A stretch of 64,000 bases of DNA from Microbacterium psychrotolerans (GTDB lineage: Bacteria > Actinomycetota > Actinomycetes > Actinomycetales > Microbacteriaceae), in NCBI RefSeq assembly GCF_031085295.1, contig NZ_JAVFWO010000003.1, positions 248,001 through 312,000 on the forward strand, in the 5' to 3' direction. The notes beneath the pieces were generated by a model. The model worked only from the letters and a program-made list of their open reading frames with translations. It had not been told where the DNA came from and searched no databases. The translations under genes and the position numbers were made by a program. This document shows positions 16,679-25,417 of the stretch, one piece after another. The first letter of the stretch is position 1, and each line of letters starts with the position of its first letter.

Positions 16679-18355
16679 TCAGGGCAGGGGGTCGTTGCGC
16701 CCCGGCGACGTCGACGCTCCGCCCGCCTGACGGACGATGTCGTCGATCGTCAGCCCGGGGCCGGGTGCGGCCTCAGTCGCGCGAGCCTGCTCGGTGGGCG
16801 CTGGGATGGACCGCACCGGCTCGGCCGTGGCGGTGGCGCGCGCGGGGGGCGTGGCCGTGTCGGCGGTCGCCGGCCTCGTCGGCGCGGCTGCCGCAGCAGC
16901 GGGCGCACCTGACGGCGTGGGAGCGGCCTGCTCCGCCCTCGCGCGCTCCGCCTTCGCGCGCTTCGACTTCTTGGCGGGCTTGTCCTGGGCCTGTGTGTAG
17001 CCATACCCGTACGACCCGTACCCGTAGCCGTAGGCGTACGAGTCGGGGCCGCGCGTCGGAACCATCGTCATCGCGACGCCCGCGATGTGCGCACCTGCGG
17101 TGTTCAGCGCGTCGACCGCGCCCGACAGCTGGTGGCGGTTGGTGCGGCCGGCCGACACCACGAGGATCGCCCCGCTGGTCGCGTTCGCGAGGATCGCGGC
17201 ATCCGTCACGGGAAGGAGGGGCGGAGCGTCGCAGAGCACGATGTCGACGTCGCGCTCGAGCGCCTCGAGCAGCTGTCGCATGCTCTTCGAGCCGAGCAGC
17301 TCGCTGGGGTTCGGCGGGATCTTGCCGGCGGGGAGCACGTAGAGGCTGCGGTTGCCCCAGGGGAGCATCACGTCGCTCAGGCGTGCCCGGCCGATCAGCA
17401 CGTCGGTGAGTCCGGCACCGCCCTCGATGCCGAGGTACTCGGCGACCTTCGGCTTGCGCAGGTCGGTGTCGAGCAGGGCCACGCGCTTGCCGGCGTCGGC
17501 CAGTGCGATGGCGAGGTTGATGGTCGTGGTCGACTTGCCCTCGCTCGGCACGCTCGAGGTGATCACGTACGACGCGCGGCCGTCGGTCTCGAGGAACTGG
17601 AGGTTCGTGCGCATCGCACGGAACGACTCCGAGCGCGGGCTGAGCGGATCCGCGTGGACGATGAGCGGGCGTTCTTTCGCCTTCGGATCGAAGGCGATCG
17701 CGCCGATGAGCGGGCGGTCGGTGACCTGCTCCACATCGCGCGGCGTGCGGATGCGCGTGTCGAGCACGGCACGGAGCACCGCCACGCCGATGCCGAGCGC
17801 GAGACCCACGAGCGCGCCCAGCGCGAGGTTGAGGGGAACGTTCGGGCTCGACGGCTTGAGTGGCGGCAGGGCGTCCTTCACGCGCTCGACGCGCACGGGG
17901 CTGGTATCGGTGCCGTTCGGCGTCTCGAGCCGCTCGACCGTCGACTTGAGCGACGCGCCGAGGGCGTTCGCGACGTCGGCCGCTTGCACCGGATCCGCAC
18001 CCGTCACCGTGATCGTGATGAGGGTCGTGTTCAGAGCGGCGGATGCTTCGACCTCGGCGGAGAGCTCGCTCGCGGTCATGCCGAGCCCGAGTTCGGCGAT
18101 CACCGGGTTCATCACGATCGGCGTCGTGACGAGGTTCGTGTAGGTCTGCACGCGGGACTGCGTGAAGTTCGATCCCTGCTGCAGATCCTGGATCGTCGAA
18201 CCTGACTGGGTCGACACGAATACCGTGCTCTGCGCCTCGTACTGCGGGGTGCGGGTAAGCGACCAGGCTCCGGCGATGCCGAGGCCCAAGAGGGTCGCCA
18301 CGACGATGATGACCCAGTTCTTGCGGAGGATCCGGATGTAGTCGGTGAGCTCCAT
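16679..18355 (-). CDS. Wzz/BY-kinase: polysaccharide co-polymerase with tyrosine autokinase
   Basis: A 558-residue fused chain-length regulator and bacterial tyrosine kinase. The N-terminal Wzz domain has a first membrane helix at about 14-32 and a second at about 170-195. The kinase has Walker A SVPSEGKSTTTIN, Walker A' VALLDTDLRKP and Walker B VDIVLCDAPP. A Tyr/Gly run (YAYGYGYGSYGYGY, about 440-453) is the autophosphorylation cluster. Unusually, about 105 Ala/Pro-rich residues follow it, ending in a short LTIDDIVRQAGG segment. It should control EPS length through phosphorylation cycles with the phosphatase at 18426. Confidence 0.95.
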   Translation of the reverse strand: MELTDYIRILRKNWVIIVVATLLGLGIAGAWSLTRTPQYEAQSTVFVSTQSGSTIQDLQQGSNFTQSRVQTYTNLVTTPIVMNPVIAELGLGMTASELSAEVEASAALNTTLITITVTGADPVQAADVANALGASLKSTVERLETPNGTDTSPVRVERVKDALPPLKPSSPNVPLNLALGALVGLALGIGVAVLRAVLDTRIRTPRDVEQVTDRPLIGAIAFDPKAKERPLIVHADPLSPRSESFRAMRTNLQFLETDGRASYVITSSVPSEGKSTTTINLAIALADAGKRVALLDTDLRKPKVAEYLGIEGGAGLTDVLIGRARLSDVMLPWGNRSLYVLPAGKIPPNPSELLGSKSMRQLLEALERDVDIVLCDAPPLLPVTDAAILANATSGAILVVSAGRTNRHQLSGAVDALNTAGAHIAGVAMTMVPTRGPDSYAYGYGYGSYGYGYTQAQDKPAKKSKRAKAERARAEQAAPTPSGAPAAAAAAPTRPATADTATPPARATATAEPVRSIPAPTEQARATEAAPGPGLTIDDIVRQAGGASTSPGRNDPLP

Positions 18356-18425
18356 GTCGCCTCTCGCGGGGTGCCGGTGTGGTCCGTGAATTCTTACACA
18401 GGGCCAGGTCGAGGCCCGGAACGGG

Positions 18426-19016
18426 TTACGTCAGCGCAGCGCGCACGGTCGCCGCGACCGCCGTGACGGCCGGCTCGAGCTGCTGCGCCGACAGCAGGTA
18501 TGTCTCCCAGGGCTGCCGGTACGGGTCGACCACGTCGTCGTCGGCGGGATCCTCCGGCGACGGGACGAGACCGCGGTACGAAGCGACGACGGATGCCGCG
18601 GCCCGCAGCTTCTCGGACGGTGCCGCGGCGGCATCTGCCGCCGCACGCACCTCGTCGGCGGGAACGGCCGCGGCCAGTCGCGCGAACTCACGGATGGTGA
18701 ACGTCGAACGCAGGCGGGAGGGCGCCAGCTCGGCGATGGCCCGGCGGTGCTCGCGAGTCATCGCGAGGATCAGGTCGGGCGTGTCGAGGTGCTGCTCGGT
18801 GAGGAACCGCGAGCGGTGTGCGTCCGTGTCGGCGTCGGGGACGCCGAGCGCCCGGGCGATATGCGCCGCCTCGACCGTCATCGGGGCCGCGGGGAGACCG
18901 CGCGTGCCGGCGCTCGCGACATAAGGGTCGAGGTCCGCGAGACGCGTGCGCAGCAGCTGCTCGGCAAGCGGCGAACGGCAGATGTTGCCCGTGCAGACCG
19001 TGAGGATCGCGAACAA
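18426..19016 (-). CDS. Low-molecular-weight protein-tyrosine phosphatase
   Basis: A 196-residue LMW-PTP with the P-loop CTGNICRS at the N-terminus (C-x5-R-S) and a DPYRQPWETY loop near the C-terminus supplying the general-acid Asp. It probably dephosphorylates the BY-kinase immediately downstream. The frame is open to 19433, but TTG 19016 is preceded by GGAGG at seven bases and places the P-loop at its normal distance from the start; the longer frame would run under the divergent CPBP gene. It is longer than the usual ~150 residues because of an insertion around AADAAAAPSEKLR. Confidence 0.9.
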   Translation of the reverse strand: MFAILTVCTGNICRSPLAEQLLRTRLADLDPYVASAGTRGLPAAPMTVEAAHIARALGVPDADTDAHRSRFLTEQHLDTPDLILAMTREHRRAIAELAPSRLRSTFTIREFARLAAAVPADEVRAAADAAAAPSEKLRAAASVVASYRGLVPSPEDPADDDVVDPYRQPWETYLLSAQQLEPAVTAVAATVRAALT

Positions 19017-19038
19017 GGGGATGCCTCCACGGGGCGGG

Positions 19039-19044
19039 TAACGT
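19039..19044 (+). promoter_or_regulatory. Leaderless-type -10 element of the CPBP gene
   Basis: TAACGT lies six bases before GTG 19051. In actinobacteria a TAnnnT six or seven bases before a start usually marks a leaderless transcript; no Shine-Dalgarno sequence is apparent. Confidence 0.55.
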
Positions 19045-19050
19045 AGGCGC

Positions 19051-19905
19051 GTGCCTGACCAGCCTAGCGACGCCACGCCCACGGTCGACGTGTGGGCGAT
19101 CCAGCCACCGGCCGCCGCGACCGCGGACGCGAACGGCGGCGACGCCGTTGTGGGCGAGCCGGCCCCGCAGCGCTCCCGGCGCTCCCCGCACGAGGCTCGC
19201 ACCGACTGGCGCCTGGGTGGCCGCACCGTGCTGCGGTGGCGCGAGGCCCTGCTCGCCGTGGCCCTGGTGTCGCTCGGCGCCGCCGTGCTTCTCGGGTCGC
19301 TCGTCGCCGCGGTGTGGGATTCGCCCTGGGCTGCGGCATCCGCCACCGCCATCCTGTGGATCGGGATGCTTGGCCCGATCGTCTGGGCGTTCACCCGGTC
19401 GCGACCGATCGGCCTGCTGCGGTTGCGCGCCATCGATCTGCTCTACGGGCTGGTCTTGGGCGCACTCCTGCGCACGACCCAGGGATGGATCGAGGGGCTC
19501 GACGGGAACGCGGCGACCCTCCCGACCCTGCTGCAGGTCGACGGCTCATGGGCGTTCTCGACGGTCGCACTCGACGTCGTGGCGCCCGTCGTGGTCGCGC
19601 CGCTCGTCGAGGAGTTCTTCTTCCGTGCCGTGGTGCTCGTCGCTCTCTACACCGTGCTGCGGCGCCCGTTCGGCAAGCTCACCGCCGGGCTGGTGGCAGC
19701 GCTCGCCTCGACGGCGTTGTTCGTGCTGGTGCACGGCATCTCGGGCGACGGCGATGCGAGCGGCGTGGTGTCGCTCTCGCTTCTGGGGATGGTGTGTGCG
19801 CTGCTGGTGCTGCTGACCGGGCGCATCTGGGGAGCCGTGCTCGTGCACGCGGTCTACAACGCCTCGTACGTGGGTTTGGGCCTGCTCGTAGGCGCAATGA
19901 CCTAG
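19051..19905 (+). CDS. CPBP-family intramembrane metalloprotease (Abi/CAAX-like)
   Basis: A 284-residue polytopic membrane protein. After a cytoplasmic N-terminus of about 70 residues it has roughly seven helices carrying the CPBP motifs: EEFFFR (motif 1), LFVLVHG (motif 2, metal-binding His) and HAVYN (motif 4). Family members cleave prenylated proteins or peptides or act as bacteriocin-immunity-type proteins; the substrate here is unknown. It is divergent from the phosphatase gene and about 320 nt upstream of the LPxTG protein, which is followed by a second CPBP gene. Confidence 0.88.
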   Translation: MPDQPSDATPTVDVWAIQPPAAATADANGGDAVVGEPAPQRSRRSPHEARTDWRLGGRTVLRWREALLAVALVSLGAAVLLGSLVAAVWDSPWAAASATAILWIGMLGPIVWAFTRSRPIGLLRLRAIDLLYGLVLGALLRTTQGWIEGLDGNAATLPTLLQVDGSWAFSTVALDVVAPVVVAPLVEEFFFRAVVLVALYTVLRRPFGKLTAGLVAALASTALFVLVHGISGDGDASGVVSLSLLGMVCALLVLLTGRIWGAVLVHAVYNASYVGLGLLVGAMT

Positions 19906-19934
19906 GTCTTTGGGTATTTCGCGCGGGCTCAATT

Positions 19935-20070
19935 TGTCCCCCGAATGGGGGACATTTCGCATCTCGCCTTCAATATGTCCCCCGAAAGGGGGACATTGGG
20001 ACATCTTGGATCGTTTTGTCGCCCTTGTGGGGGACACGCAGTTTGTGTTTTGTCCTCCGTTCGGGGGACA
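19935..20070. repeat. Array of four spaced 20-bp palindromes
   Basis: Four copies of a hairpin-forming palindrome: 19935-19954, 19976-19995, 20017-20036 and 20051-20070. Copy 2 is TGTCCCCCGAAAGGGGGACA. Copy 1 differs only in the centre; copies 3 and 4 have one arm change each. Start-to-start distances are 41, 41 and 34 bp and the spacers are unrelated AT-richer sequence. The array lies within a 317-nt gap (19906-20222) upstream of the LPxTG protein gene, with 152 nt from the last copy to its ATG. It could be a cooperative operator or a block of RNA hairpins. Confidence 0.85.
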
Positions 20071-20222
20071 GGTGCGACAATTTGTTACTTTCTGGAAACC
20101 TGGGCCCTCTCGCCAAACTCTCAGAATGCGATAGCGTGTGACACGTCGGGCGACCGGGGAGCGCTTGCCCGACACAAATCCCCCCAGCCGATGACGTGCA
20201 AATTACTCGGGAGATCTCTGCC

Positions 20223-20747
20223 ATGTTCAAGAAGACTTTCGCCGCGATTGCTGTCGCCGGCCTGCTGGTTCTCGGCGGCGCCGGTGCGGCATCCGCCGAC
20301 TACACGCCTGACCCCCCGACGGTTGTCGTGAGCGACACCACGCCGGCTGTGGGTCAGACCATCACCATCACGTTCAACAACCTGAACGTCCCCTTCGTCC
20401 GCATCACGGTCACCCCCGGCCAGGGCGTCACCCTCGCATCGCTGGTCCACGCCGCGGGTAGCGGCGGGGTGGAGAAGCAGGTCGTCGACGGCTCGGCTTC
20501 GGTCCAGTTCACGGCCAGCCAGACCGGCACCTACGTCGTCACCGCCGTGGACGGCCAGGGCAACGTGGTTGCCACGCAGACGCTCACCGTCGGGACGGCC
20601 GCTGCCGGCGGTGGCTCGGCCCAGCTGCCCGCCACGGGTGGCGAGGTTCCGGGTGCGTTCATCTGGCTCGGCGTCGGCGCCATCGGCCTCGGCGGCATCG
20701 CCGTCGCGGCTGCGGTCGCCCGTCGTCGCGCGGCTGCCACCCGCTGA
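20223..20747 (+). CDS. Small LPxTG cell-wall-anchored protein
   Basis: A 174-residue secreted wall protein: signal peptide about 1-25 (cut near GAASA), one immunoglobulin-like domain of about 95 residues (TPAVGQTITITFNNL ... TGTYVVTAVDGQG), a short Gly/Ala linker, LPATGG sorting signal, membrane helix and RRRAAA tail. It should be anchored by a housekeeping sortase encoded elsewhere rather than the pilus sortase, as it lacks a pilin motif. ATG 20223 follows GGGAGA at eight bases; an upstream in-frame GTG at 20196 is less likely. A strong terminator follows. Confidence 0.85.
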   Translation: MFKKTFAAIAVAGLLVLGGAGAASADYTPDPPTVVVSDTTPAVGQTITITFNNLNVPFVRITVTPGQGVTLASLVHAAGSGGVEKQVVDGSASVQFTASQTGTYVVTAVDGQGNVVATQTLTVGTAAAGGGSAQLPATGGEVPGAFIWLGVGAIGLGGIAVAAAVARRRAAATR

Positions 20748-20760
20748 CCTACGACATCAC

Positions 20761-20797
20761 GAAGACCCCGGGCTCCGGCCCGGGGTCTTCGTCTTTT
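20761..20797 (+). terminator. Rho-independent terminator
   Basis: GC-rich hairpin (GAAGACCCCGGGC, short loop, matching GCCCGGGGTCTTC) followed by GTCTTTT, 13 nt after the LPxTG protein stop. Confidence 0.9.
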
Positions 20798-20816
20798 CCG
20801 CAGCACGAAGGGTGCG

Positions 20817-21557
20817 ATGGTGAACGACGGGGCCGATGTGTCGGTGGATGCGCCGGGCCACCGGCGCGCGTGGCGACATCCATGGGTGGCACTGGCGGTG
20901 GCGGCCGTCGGCGCATTGCTCGCCGCGGCGGTCATCCTCTGGCTCCCGTCGGTGCGCGCGGTGATCTGGGCCTGGCCGCTGATCCTGGTCGCGCTCGTCG
21001 ACCTGGTGCTGCTGTCGGCTCCGCTGCTCGGCGCGGTCATCGTGGCCGCCCGGGTGACACAGGAGCGGTTGACTGTGGCCACGGGGTTGCGCGGATTCTC
21101 GTGGATCGACGTCGTCGCGGGGCTGGGCGTCGGGCTCGTCGCGCGAGCGCTCGTGGAGCTCGTCGCGCCCTCCACCGGTGGCCTCGGGGGCGGGCTGATC
21201 CCGGATGACTCGAGCGTGATGGCCGCGATGATCGTCACCCTGGCAGGCGCCGTTCTCGTCACTCCCTTGATAGAGGAGCTGTTCTTCCGCGGATTGCTCC
21301 AGCGCTCGTTGGCCGATGCGCTTGCGGGCGCGGGGCGGTGGGTCGCCGGTCCGGTGTCCGTGCTCTTCTCGACGGCGCTGTTCGCGGGACTGCACGCACT
21401 TGCGGTAGGACCGTTCGTCCCCGTCGGCCTGCTGCTCGGCACCGTGGCTGTGGGGCTGGGGTGCGGCGTGCTGACGCTGCTGACCGGCAGGCTCGCCGGG
21501 GCCTTGACGGCGCACGTCGTCTTCAACGCGGTCGGGGCGGCGCTGCTGATCTGGTGA
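20817..21557 (+). CDS. CPBP-family intramembrane metalloprotease
   Basis: A 246-residue membrane protein with about seven helices and CPBP motifs EELFFRG, ALFAGLHAL and HVVFN. Same family as the protein at 19051 but clearly diverged. Start ATG 20817 (GTG 20820 is equally possible). It follows the LPxTG gene's terminator by only 20 nt, so its promoter must overlap that region or it depends on read-through. Substrate unknown. Confidence 0.88.
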   Translation: MVNDGADVSVDAPGHRRAWRHPWVALAVAAVGALLAAAVILWLPSVRAVIWAWPLILVALVDLVLLSAPLLGAVIVAARVTQERLTVATGLRGFSWIDVVAGLGVGLVARALVELVAPSTGGLGGGLIPDDSSVMAAMIVTLAGAVLVTPLIEELFFRGLLQRSLADALAGAGRWVAGPVSVLFSTALFAGLHALAVGPFVPVGLLLGTVAVGLGCGVLTLLTGRLAGALTAHVVFNAVGAALLIW

Positions 21558-21722
21558 GGCCGCGGGGCGCAGCATCCGTTCCTCTTATATAGGGCGATCG
21601 CAGCCCGGGCGCGTGGACCCACGAAGGGTCACACCCCGTGGGGCATGCCAGGGGCGGCGGACTGAGAACCGGCACCTGAGTCGGCATCCGAGCCGGCAGT
21701 GTCCGTGCTCACTGCGTCCGGC
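21558..21722. other. Convergent intergenic region
   Basis: Lies between the 3' ends of the CPBP gene (plus) and galU (minus). It contains several short GC-rich inverted repeats but no terminator with a clear U-tract and no gene. Confidence 0.4.
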
Positions 21723-22616
21723 TCAGTCGAGCTGCGGTGCGAGTTCCTTGATCCACTGGGCCAATTCCGGGCCGAGGTCCTCCCGGTCGAGGGCGAGCCG
21801 GATGCTCGACTTGAGGTAGTCGAGGCGATCGCCGGTGTCATAGCGGCGACCATCGAACACGACACCGAGCACCGGTCCGGCGATCTGCTCGTCATCGGCG
21901 AGCACCTCGAGGGCATCCGTCAGCTGGATCTCGCCACCCTTGCCGGGATCGGTGCGCTCGAGCACGTCGAAGATCTCAGGCTTGAGCACGTAGCGACCGA
22001 TGATCGCCAGGTTGCTCGGTGCCTCGTCGGCCGACGGCTTCTCGACCAGAGCCTTGATTCTCACGATGTCGACTTCGTCGGTGGTCTCGACGTCGGCGCA
22101 CCCGTACAGGTGGATCTGGCTCGGATCCACTTCCATGAGCGCGACGACCGTCGCCGACTGGCCCTGCGAGACTTCGATCATGCGGGAGAGCAGCGGGTCG
22201 CGGGCGTCGATGAGGTCATCGCCGAGGAGAACGGCGAAGGTCTCGTTGCCGACGTGCTTGCGGGCGCGCAGCACCGCGTGACCGAGACCGCGCGGGTCGC
22301 CTTGGCGGACGAAATGGACGTCCGCGAGCGAACTGGAATGCATGACCCGCTCGAGCTTCGTCATGTCGCCCTTGCGGTGAAGCGTGTCCTCGAGCTCGGT
22401 CACGCGGTCGAAGTGGTTGGCGAGCGCGTTCTTGTTGCGTCCGATGATGACGAGCACATCGTCGATGCCCGCGGCCACCGCCTCTTCGACGACGTACTGA
22501 ATGGCGGGCTTGTCGACGACGGGGAGCATCTCCTTCGGCATCGCCTTGGTGGCAGGGAGGAAGCGCGTACCCAAGCCTGCGGCGGGGATCACGGCTTTGA
22601 TCGACGGTGCATTCAT
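21723..22616 (-). CDS. galU: UTP--glucose-1-phosphate uridylyltransferase
   Basis: A 297-residue cytoplasmic enzyme making UDP-glucose, a precursor for EPS and wall glycans. The N-terminal signature AGLGTRFLPATKAMPKEMLP and downstream VEKP and GEIQLTDAL blocks are characteristic of GalU. The frame is open to 22703, but ATG 22616 begins the protein at its normal point. TAACCT lies seven bases before this ATG with no Shine-Dalgarno sequence, so the transcript may be leaderless. Divergent from rplM. Confidence 0.95.
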   Translation of the reverse strand: MNAPSIKAVIPAAGLGTRFLPATKAMPKEMLPVVDKPAIQYVVEEAVAAGIDDVLVIIGRNKNALANHFDRVTELEDTLHRKGDMTKLERVMHSSSLADVHFVRQGDPRGLGHAVLRARKHVGNETFAVLLGDDLIDARDPLLSRMIEVSQGQSATVVALMEVDPSQIHLYGCADVETTDEVDIVRIKALVEKPSADEAPSNLAIIGRYVLKPEIFDVLERTDPGKGGEIQLTDALEVLADDEQIAGPVLGVVFDGRRYDTGDRLDYLKSSIRLALDREDLGPELAQWIKELAPQLD

Positions 22617-22623
22617 GAGAAGA

Positions 22624-22629
22624 AGGTTA
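22624..22629 (-). promoter_or_regulatory. Leaderless-type -10 element of galU
   Basis: TAACCT on minus, seven bases before the galU ATG. No good -35 match is seen. Confidence 0.5.
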
Positions 22630-22749
22630 GAGACATCGTGTAAACGAGGTGTGACAGATGTCGCACGATGTGTCGCGGGAACGAGCCGGCGCGTGAGGCG
22701 CACGGCGTGGCGCTCCCGACGTGACGAGGTCTGCGGGTAATGCGCCGGT

Positions 22750-22778
22750 TTGGCCGAGGCATCCGCGTCGCGTAGTAT
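22750..22778 (+). promoter_or_regulatory. rplM-rpsI promoter
   Basis: TTGGCC (22750-22755), 17-bp spacer, TAGTAT (22773-22778): a near-consensus vegetative promoter, about 140 nt upstream of rplM. Confidence 0.7.
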
Positions 22779-22920
22779 TGATCTTTGGTGTGCGGCTCAG
22801 CTGACCCGGCACCACGAACGTGAGCCCTCCACTGGCGTGTTCCGCCTCCGATCCGGAGCAGAACCACCCCGGAGTGGGATTCACGAACTCCTCCGTTCGA
22901 ATCAAGAAAGCAGCACTACT

Positions 22921-23367
22921 GTGACGCGCACTTACACCCCCAAGGCTGGCGAAATCCAGCGCGAGTGGCTGGTCATCGACGCGACCGACGTCGTTCTCGG
23001 CCGCCTCGCCTCGCACGCCGCCACCCTCCTCCGTGGCAAGCACAAGCCGACGTTCGCACCGCACGTCGACCAGGGCGACTTCGTCATCATCATCAACGCC
23101 GAGAAGGTCGCGCTGACGGGCCAGAAGCTCGAGCAGAAGAAGGCGTACCGTCACTCGGGTTACCCGGGCGGCCTGAAGTCGGTCACCTACTCGGAGCTCC
23201 TCGAGAAGAACCCGGTCCGCGCCGTGGAGAAGGCCGTCCGCGGCATGCTCCCGAAGAACTCGCTCGGCCGCGACCAGCTGTCGAAGCTCAAGGTGTACCG
23301 CGGTGCCGAGCACCCGCACGCCGCGCAGAAGCCCACCGCGTACGTTTTCGACCAGGTCGCCCAGTAA
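22921..23367 (+). CDS. rplM: 50S ribosomal protein L13
   Basis: A 148-residue large-subunit protein. The body ([50 protein letters not shown]) matches L13 throughout. The frame is open upstream to 22750, but GTG 22921 with AAGAAAG upstream gives the usual length. Followed by rpsI after 25 nt, the standard order. Confidence 0.98.
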   Translation: MTRTYTPKAGEIQREWLVIDATDVVLGRLASHAATLLRGKHKPTFAPHVDQGDFVIIINAEKVALTGQKLEQKKAYRHSGYPGGLKSVTYSELLEKNPVRAVEKAVRGMLPKNSLGRDQLSKLKVYRGAEHPHAAQKPTAYVFDQVAQ

Positions 23368-23392
23368 GCGCCGCAGAGACAAGGACACACTG

Positions 23393-23869
23393 ATGGCGAA
23401 CATCGAAGAAGAAACCACCAACTACTCGACCGAGACCCCGCTCGACGAGACCGTGACCCCCGTCGAGCGCCCCGTGCTCTCGGTGTCGGGTGCGGCCGTC
23501 GGTCGCCGCAAGCAGGCCATCGCCCGCGTGCGCGTCATCCCCGGCTCGGGCACCATCACCGTCAACGGCCGTGCGTTCGAGGACTACTTCCCGAACAAGC
23601 TGCACCAGCAGCTCATCACCGACCCGTTCACGGTGCTCAACCTCACGGACGCGTACGACGTCATCGTGCGCATCTCGGGCGGTGGCCCCTCGGGCCAGGC
23701 CGGCGCGCTGCGCCTCGGCATCGCTCGTGCGCTGAACGAGATCGACACCGAGAACAACCGTCCGACCCTGAAGAAGGCCGGCTTCCTCTCGCGTGACGCC
23801 CGCGTCATCGAGCGCAAGAAGGCCGGTCTCAAGAAGGCCCGCAAGGCGCCTCAGTACTCGAAGCGCTGA
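23393..23869 (+). CDS. rpsI: 30S ribosomal protein S9
   Basis: A 158-residue small-subunit protein with the typical [26 protein letters not shown] and C-terminal [17 protein letters not shown] ends. A 35-residue acidic Thr/Glu-rich N-terminal extension, common in actinobacterial S9, precedes the conserved core. ATG 23393. It lies in one operon with rplM and glmM. Confidence 0.98.
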   Translation: MANIEEETTNYSTETPLDETVTPVERPVLSVSGAAVGRRKQAIARVRVIPGSGTITVNGRAFEDYFPNKLHQQLITDPFTVLNLTDAYDVIVRISGGGPSGQAGALRLGIARALNEIDTENNRPTLKKAGFLSRDARVIERKKAGLKKARKAPQYSKR

Positions 23870-23885
23870 TCGGCGTCATCTCCGT

Positions 23886-25244
23886 ATGCCGATCTTTGGC
23901 ACGGACGGGGTGAGGGGGCTGGCCAACGGCCCCCTCACCGCCGATCTCGCACTGTCCCTGGCCCAGGCGACCGCCGTCGTCCTGGGCCAGGGTCGTACTG
24001 CCGAGGCGCGCCGCGCCGCCGGCAAGCGCCTCACCGCCGTCGTCGCGCGCGATCCGCGCGTCTCGGGCGAGTTCCTCTCCGCCGCAGTCGAGGCGGGCCT
24101 CGCCTCGTCGGGCGTCGACGTCTTCGATGCCGGCGTGCTGCCCACCCCGGCGGCCGCGTTCCTGATCGCCGATATCGATGCCGACTTCGGCGTCATGGTC
24201 TCGGCATCCCACAATCCCGCTCCCGACAACGGCATCAAGATCTTCGCGCGAGGTGGCGTGAAGCTGCCCGACGTCGTCGAGGAGCGCATCGAGAGCGCGA
24301 TGTCGGGCCCGAAGCTGCTGCCCACCGGCGGCGCCATCGGCCGCATCCGCCGGTTCGCCGACGCCGAAGACCGGTACGTCGTGCACCTGCTCGGCTCGCT
24401 GCCCCACCGCCTGGACGGCCTGCACGTCGTGCTCGACTGTGCGCACGGTGCGGCATCCGGAGTCTCTCCTGAGACCTTCAAGGATGCCGGCGCCCGCGTC
24501 ACCGTCATCGGCGCCGACCCCGACGGCCTCAACATCAACGACGGCGTCGGCTCGACGCACCTCGACGTGCTGTCGAAGGCCGTTCTCGAGCACGGTGCCG
24601 ACGTCGGCATCGCGCACGACGGCGATGCCGACCGCTGCCTCGCGGTCGACGCGACCGGCAAGGTCGTCGACGGCGACCAGATCATGGCGATCCTCGCGGT
24701 CTCCATGAAGAACCGCGGCCGCCTCAAGGACGACACGCTCGTCGCCACCGTGATGAGCAACCTCGGCCTGCACCGCGCGATGTCGGCCCACGGCATCCAC
24801 GTCGAGACGACCGCGGTCGGCGACCGCTATGTGCTCGAGCGCATGAACGAGGGCGGCTACTCGCTCGGCGGCGAGCAGTCCGGCCACGTCATCATGAGCG
24901 ACTACGCGACGACGGGTGACGGCCTGCTCACCGGCCTGCACCTGGTCGCCGAGATGGCGCGAACGGGCAAGACGCTCGCCGAGCTGGCTTCGATCATGAC
25001 GGTGTACCCGCAGGTGCTCGTGAACGTGAAGGACGTCGACCGGTCGCGTGCGGCGAGCGACGAGGGTGTTCAGGATGCCGTGGCTCGCGCGAGCGCCCAG
25101 CTCGGCCTGTCGGGCCGTGTGCTGCTGCGTCCGTCCGGCACCGAGCAGCTCGTGCGGGTGATGGTGGAGGCGTCGTCGGAGGACGAAGCGCGCCGCCACG
25201 CCGACGAGCTCGCCGGCGTCGTGCGCAAGCGCCTCGCGCTGTAA
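23886..25244 (+). CDS. glmM: Phosphoglucosamine mutase
   Basis: A 452-residue alpha-D-phosphohexomutase converting glucosamine-6-phosphate to glucosamine-1-phosphate for peptidoglycan precursor synthesis. Starts [14 protein letters not shown]; the active-site serine lies in [12 protein letters not shown]; metal site DGDADRC; sugar loop GEQSGH; phosphate-binding [14 protein letters not shown]. It follows rpsI by 16 nt. Works with GlmS (47716) in the same pathway. Confidence 0.97.
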   Translation: MPIFGTDGVRGLANGPLTADLALSLAQATAVVLGQGRTAEARRAAGKRLTAVVARDPRVSGEFLSAAVEAGLASSGVDVFDAGVLPTPAAAFLIADIDADFGVMVSASHNPAPDNGIKIFARGGVKLPDVVEERIESAMSGPKLLPTGGAIGRIRRFADAEDRYVVHLLGSLPHRLDGLHVVLDCAHGAASGVSPETFKDAGARVTVIGADPDGLNINDGVGSTHLDVLSKAVLEHGADVGIAHDGDADRCLAVDATGKVVDGDQIMAILAVSMKNRGRLKDDTLVATVMSNLGLHRAMSAHGIHVETTAVGDRYVLERMNEGGYSLGGEQSGHVIMSDYATTGDGLLTGLHLVAEMARTGKTLAELASIMTVYPQVLVNVKDVDRSRAASDEGVQDAVARASAQLGLSGRVLLRPSGTEQLVRVMVEASSEDEARRHADELAGVVRKRLAL

Positions 25245-25340
25245 CCGCGGCGGTTCGGTTCGCGCGGCGGAGGCGGCGCCGGCGGTGGGCGGCCGACCCC
25301 GCACAGGGTACCCGGCCCGATCCGGTGACCGCGCTGACCA

Positions 25341-25383
25341 GGGGAAATCCCCCATGACGCCCTCCCCGTCGCCGACGTACACT
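25341..25383 (+). promoter_or_regulatory. GGGGAAATCCCCC box and -10 of the 25418 gene
   Basis: A near-palindromic box GGGGAAATCCCCC (25341-25353), then 24 nt, then TACACT (25378-25383), then 34 nt to ATG 25418. The box would be centred near -43, a classic activator position. The IniB-like gene promoter at 62331-62372 has the same layout. Confidence 0.6.
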
Positions 25384-25417
25384 GGCCGTCTTCTCAGCGA
25401 TGAGGACGGAGCTGGGC

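Larger units (their letters stand above)
22617..22920. other. 304-nt divergent galU/rplM promoter region
   Basis: Contains the leaderless-type galU -10 and the rplM promoter at 22750-22778. After that promoter about 135 nt of untranslated leader precede rplM; it could hold an autoregulatory structure but I did not recognise one. Confidence 0.6.

Noticed and set aside
19935..20070. CRISPR array
   Set aside because: Only four units, repeats are themselves complete palindromes, spacers of 21, 21 and 14 nt are too short, and no cas gene is present.
21558..21722. tRNA or small RNA gene downstream of galU
   Set aside because: Several short inverted repeats, but no cloverleaf with TTC-containing T-loop and no CCA-proximal stem.
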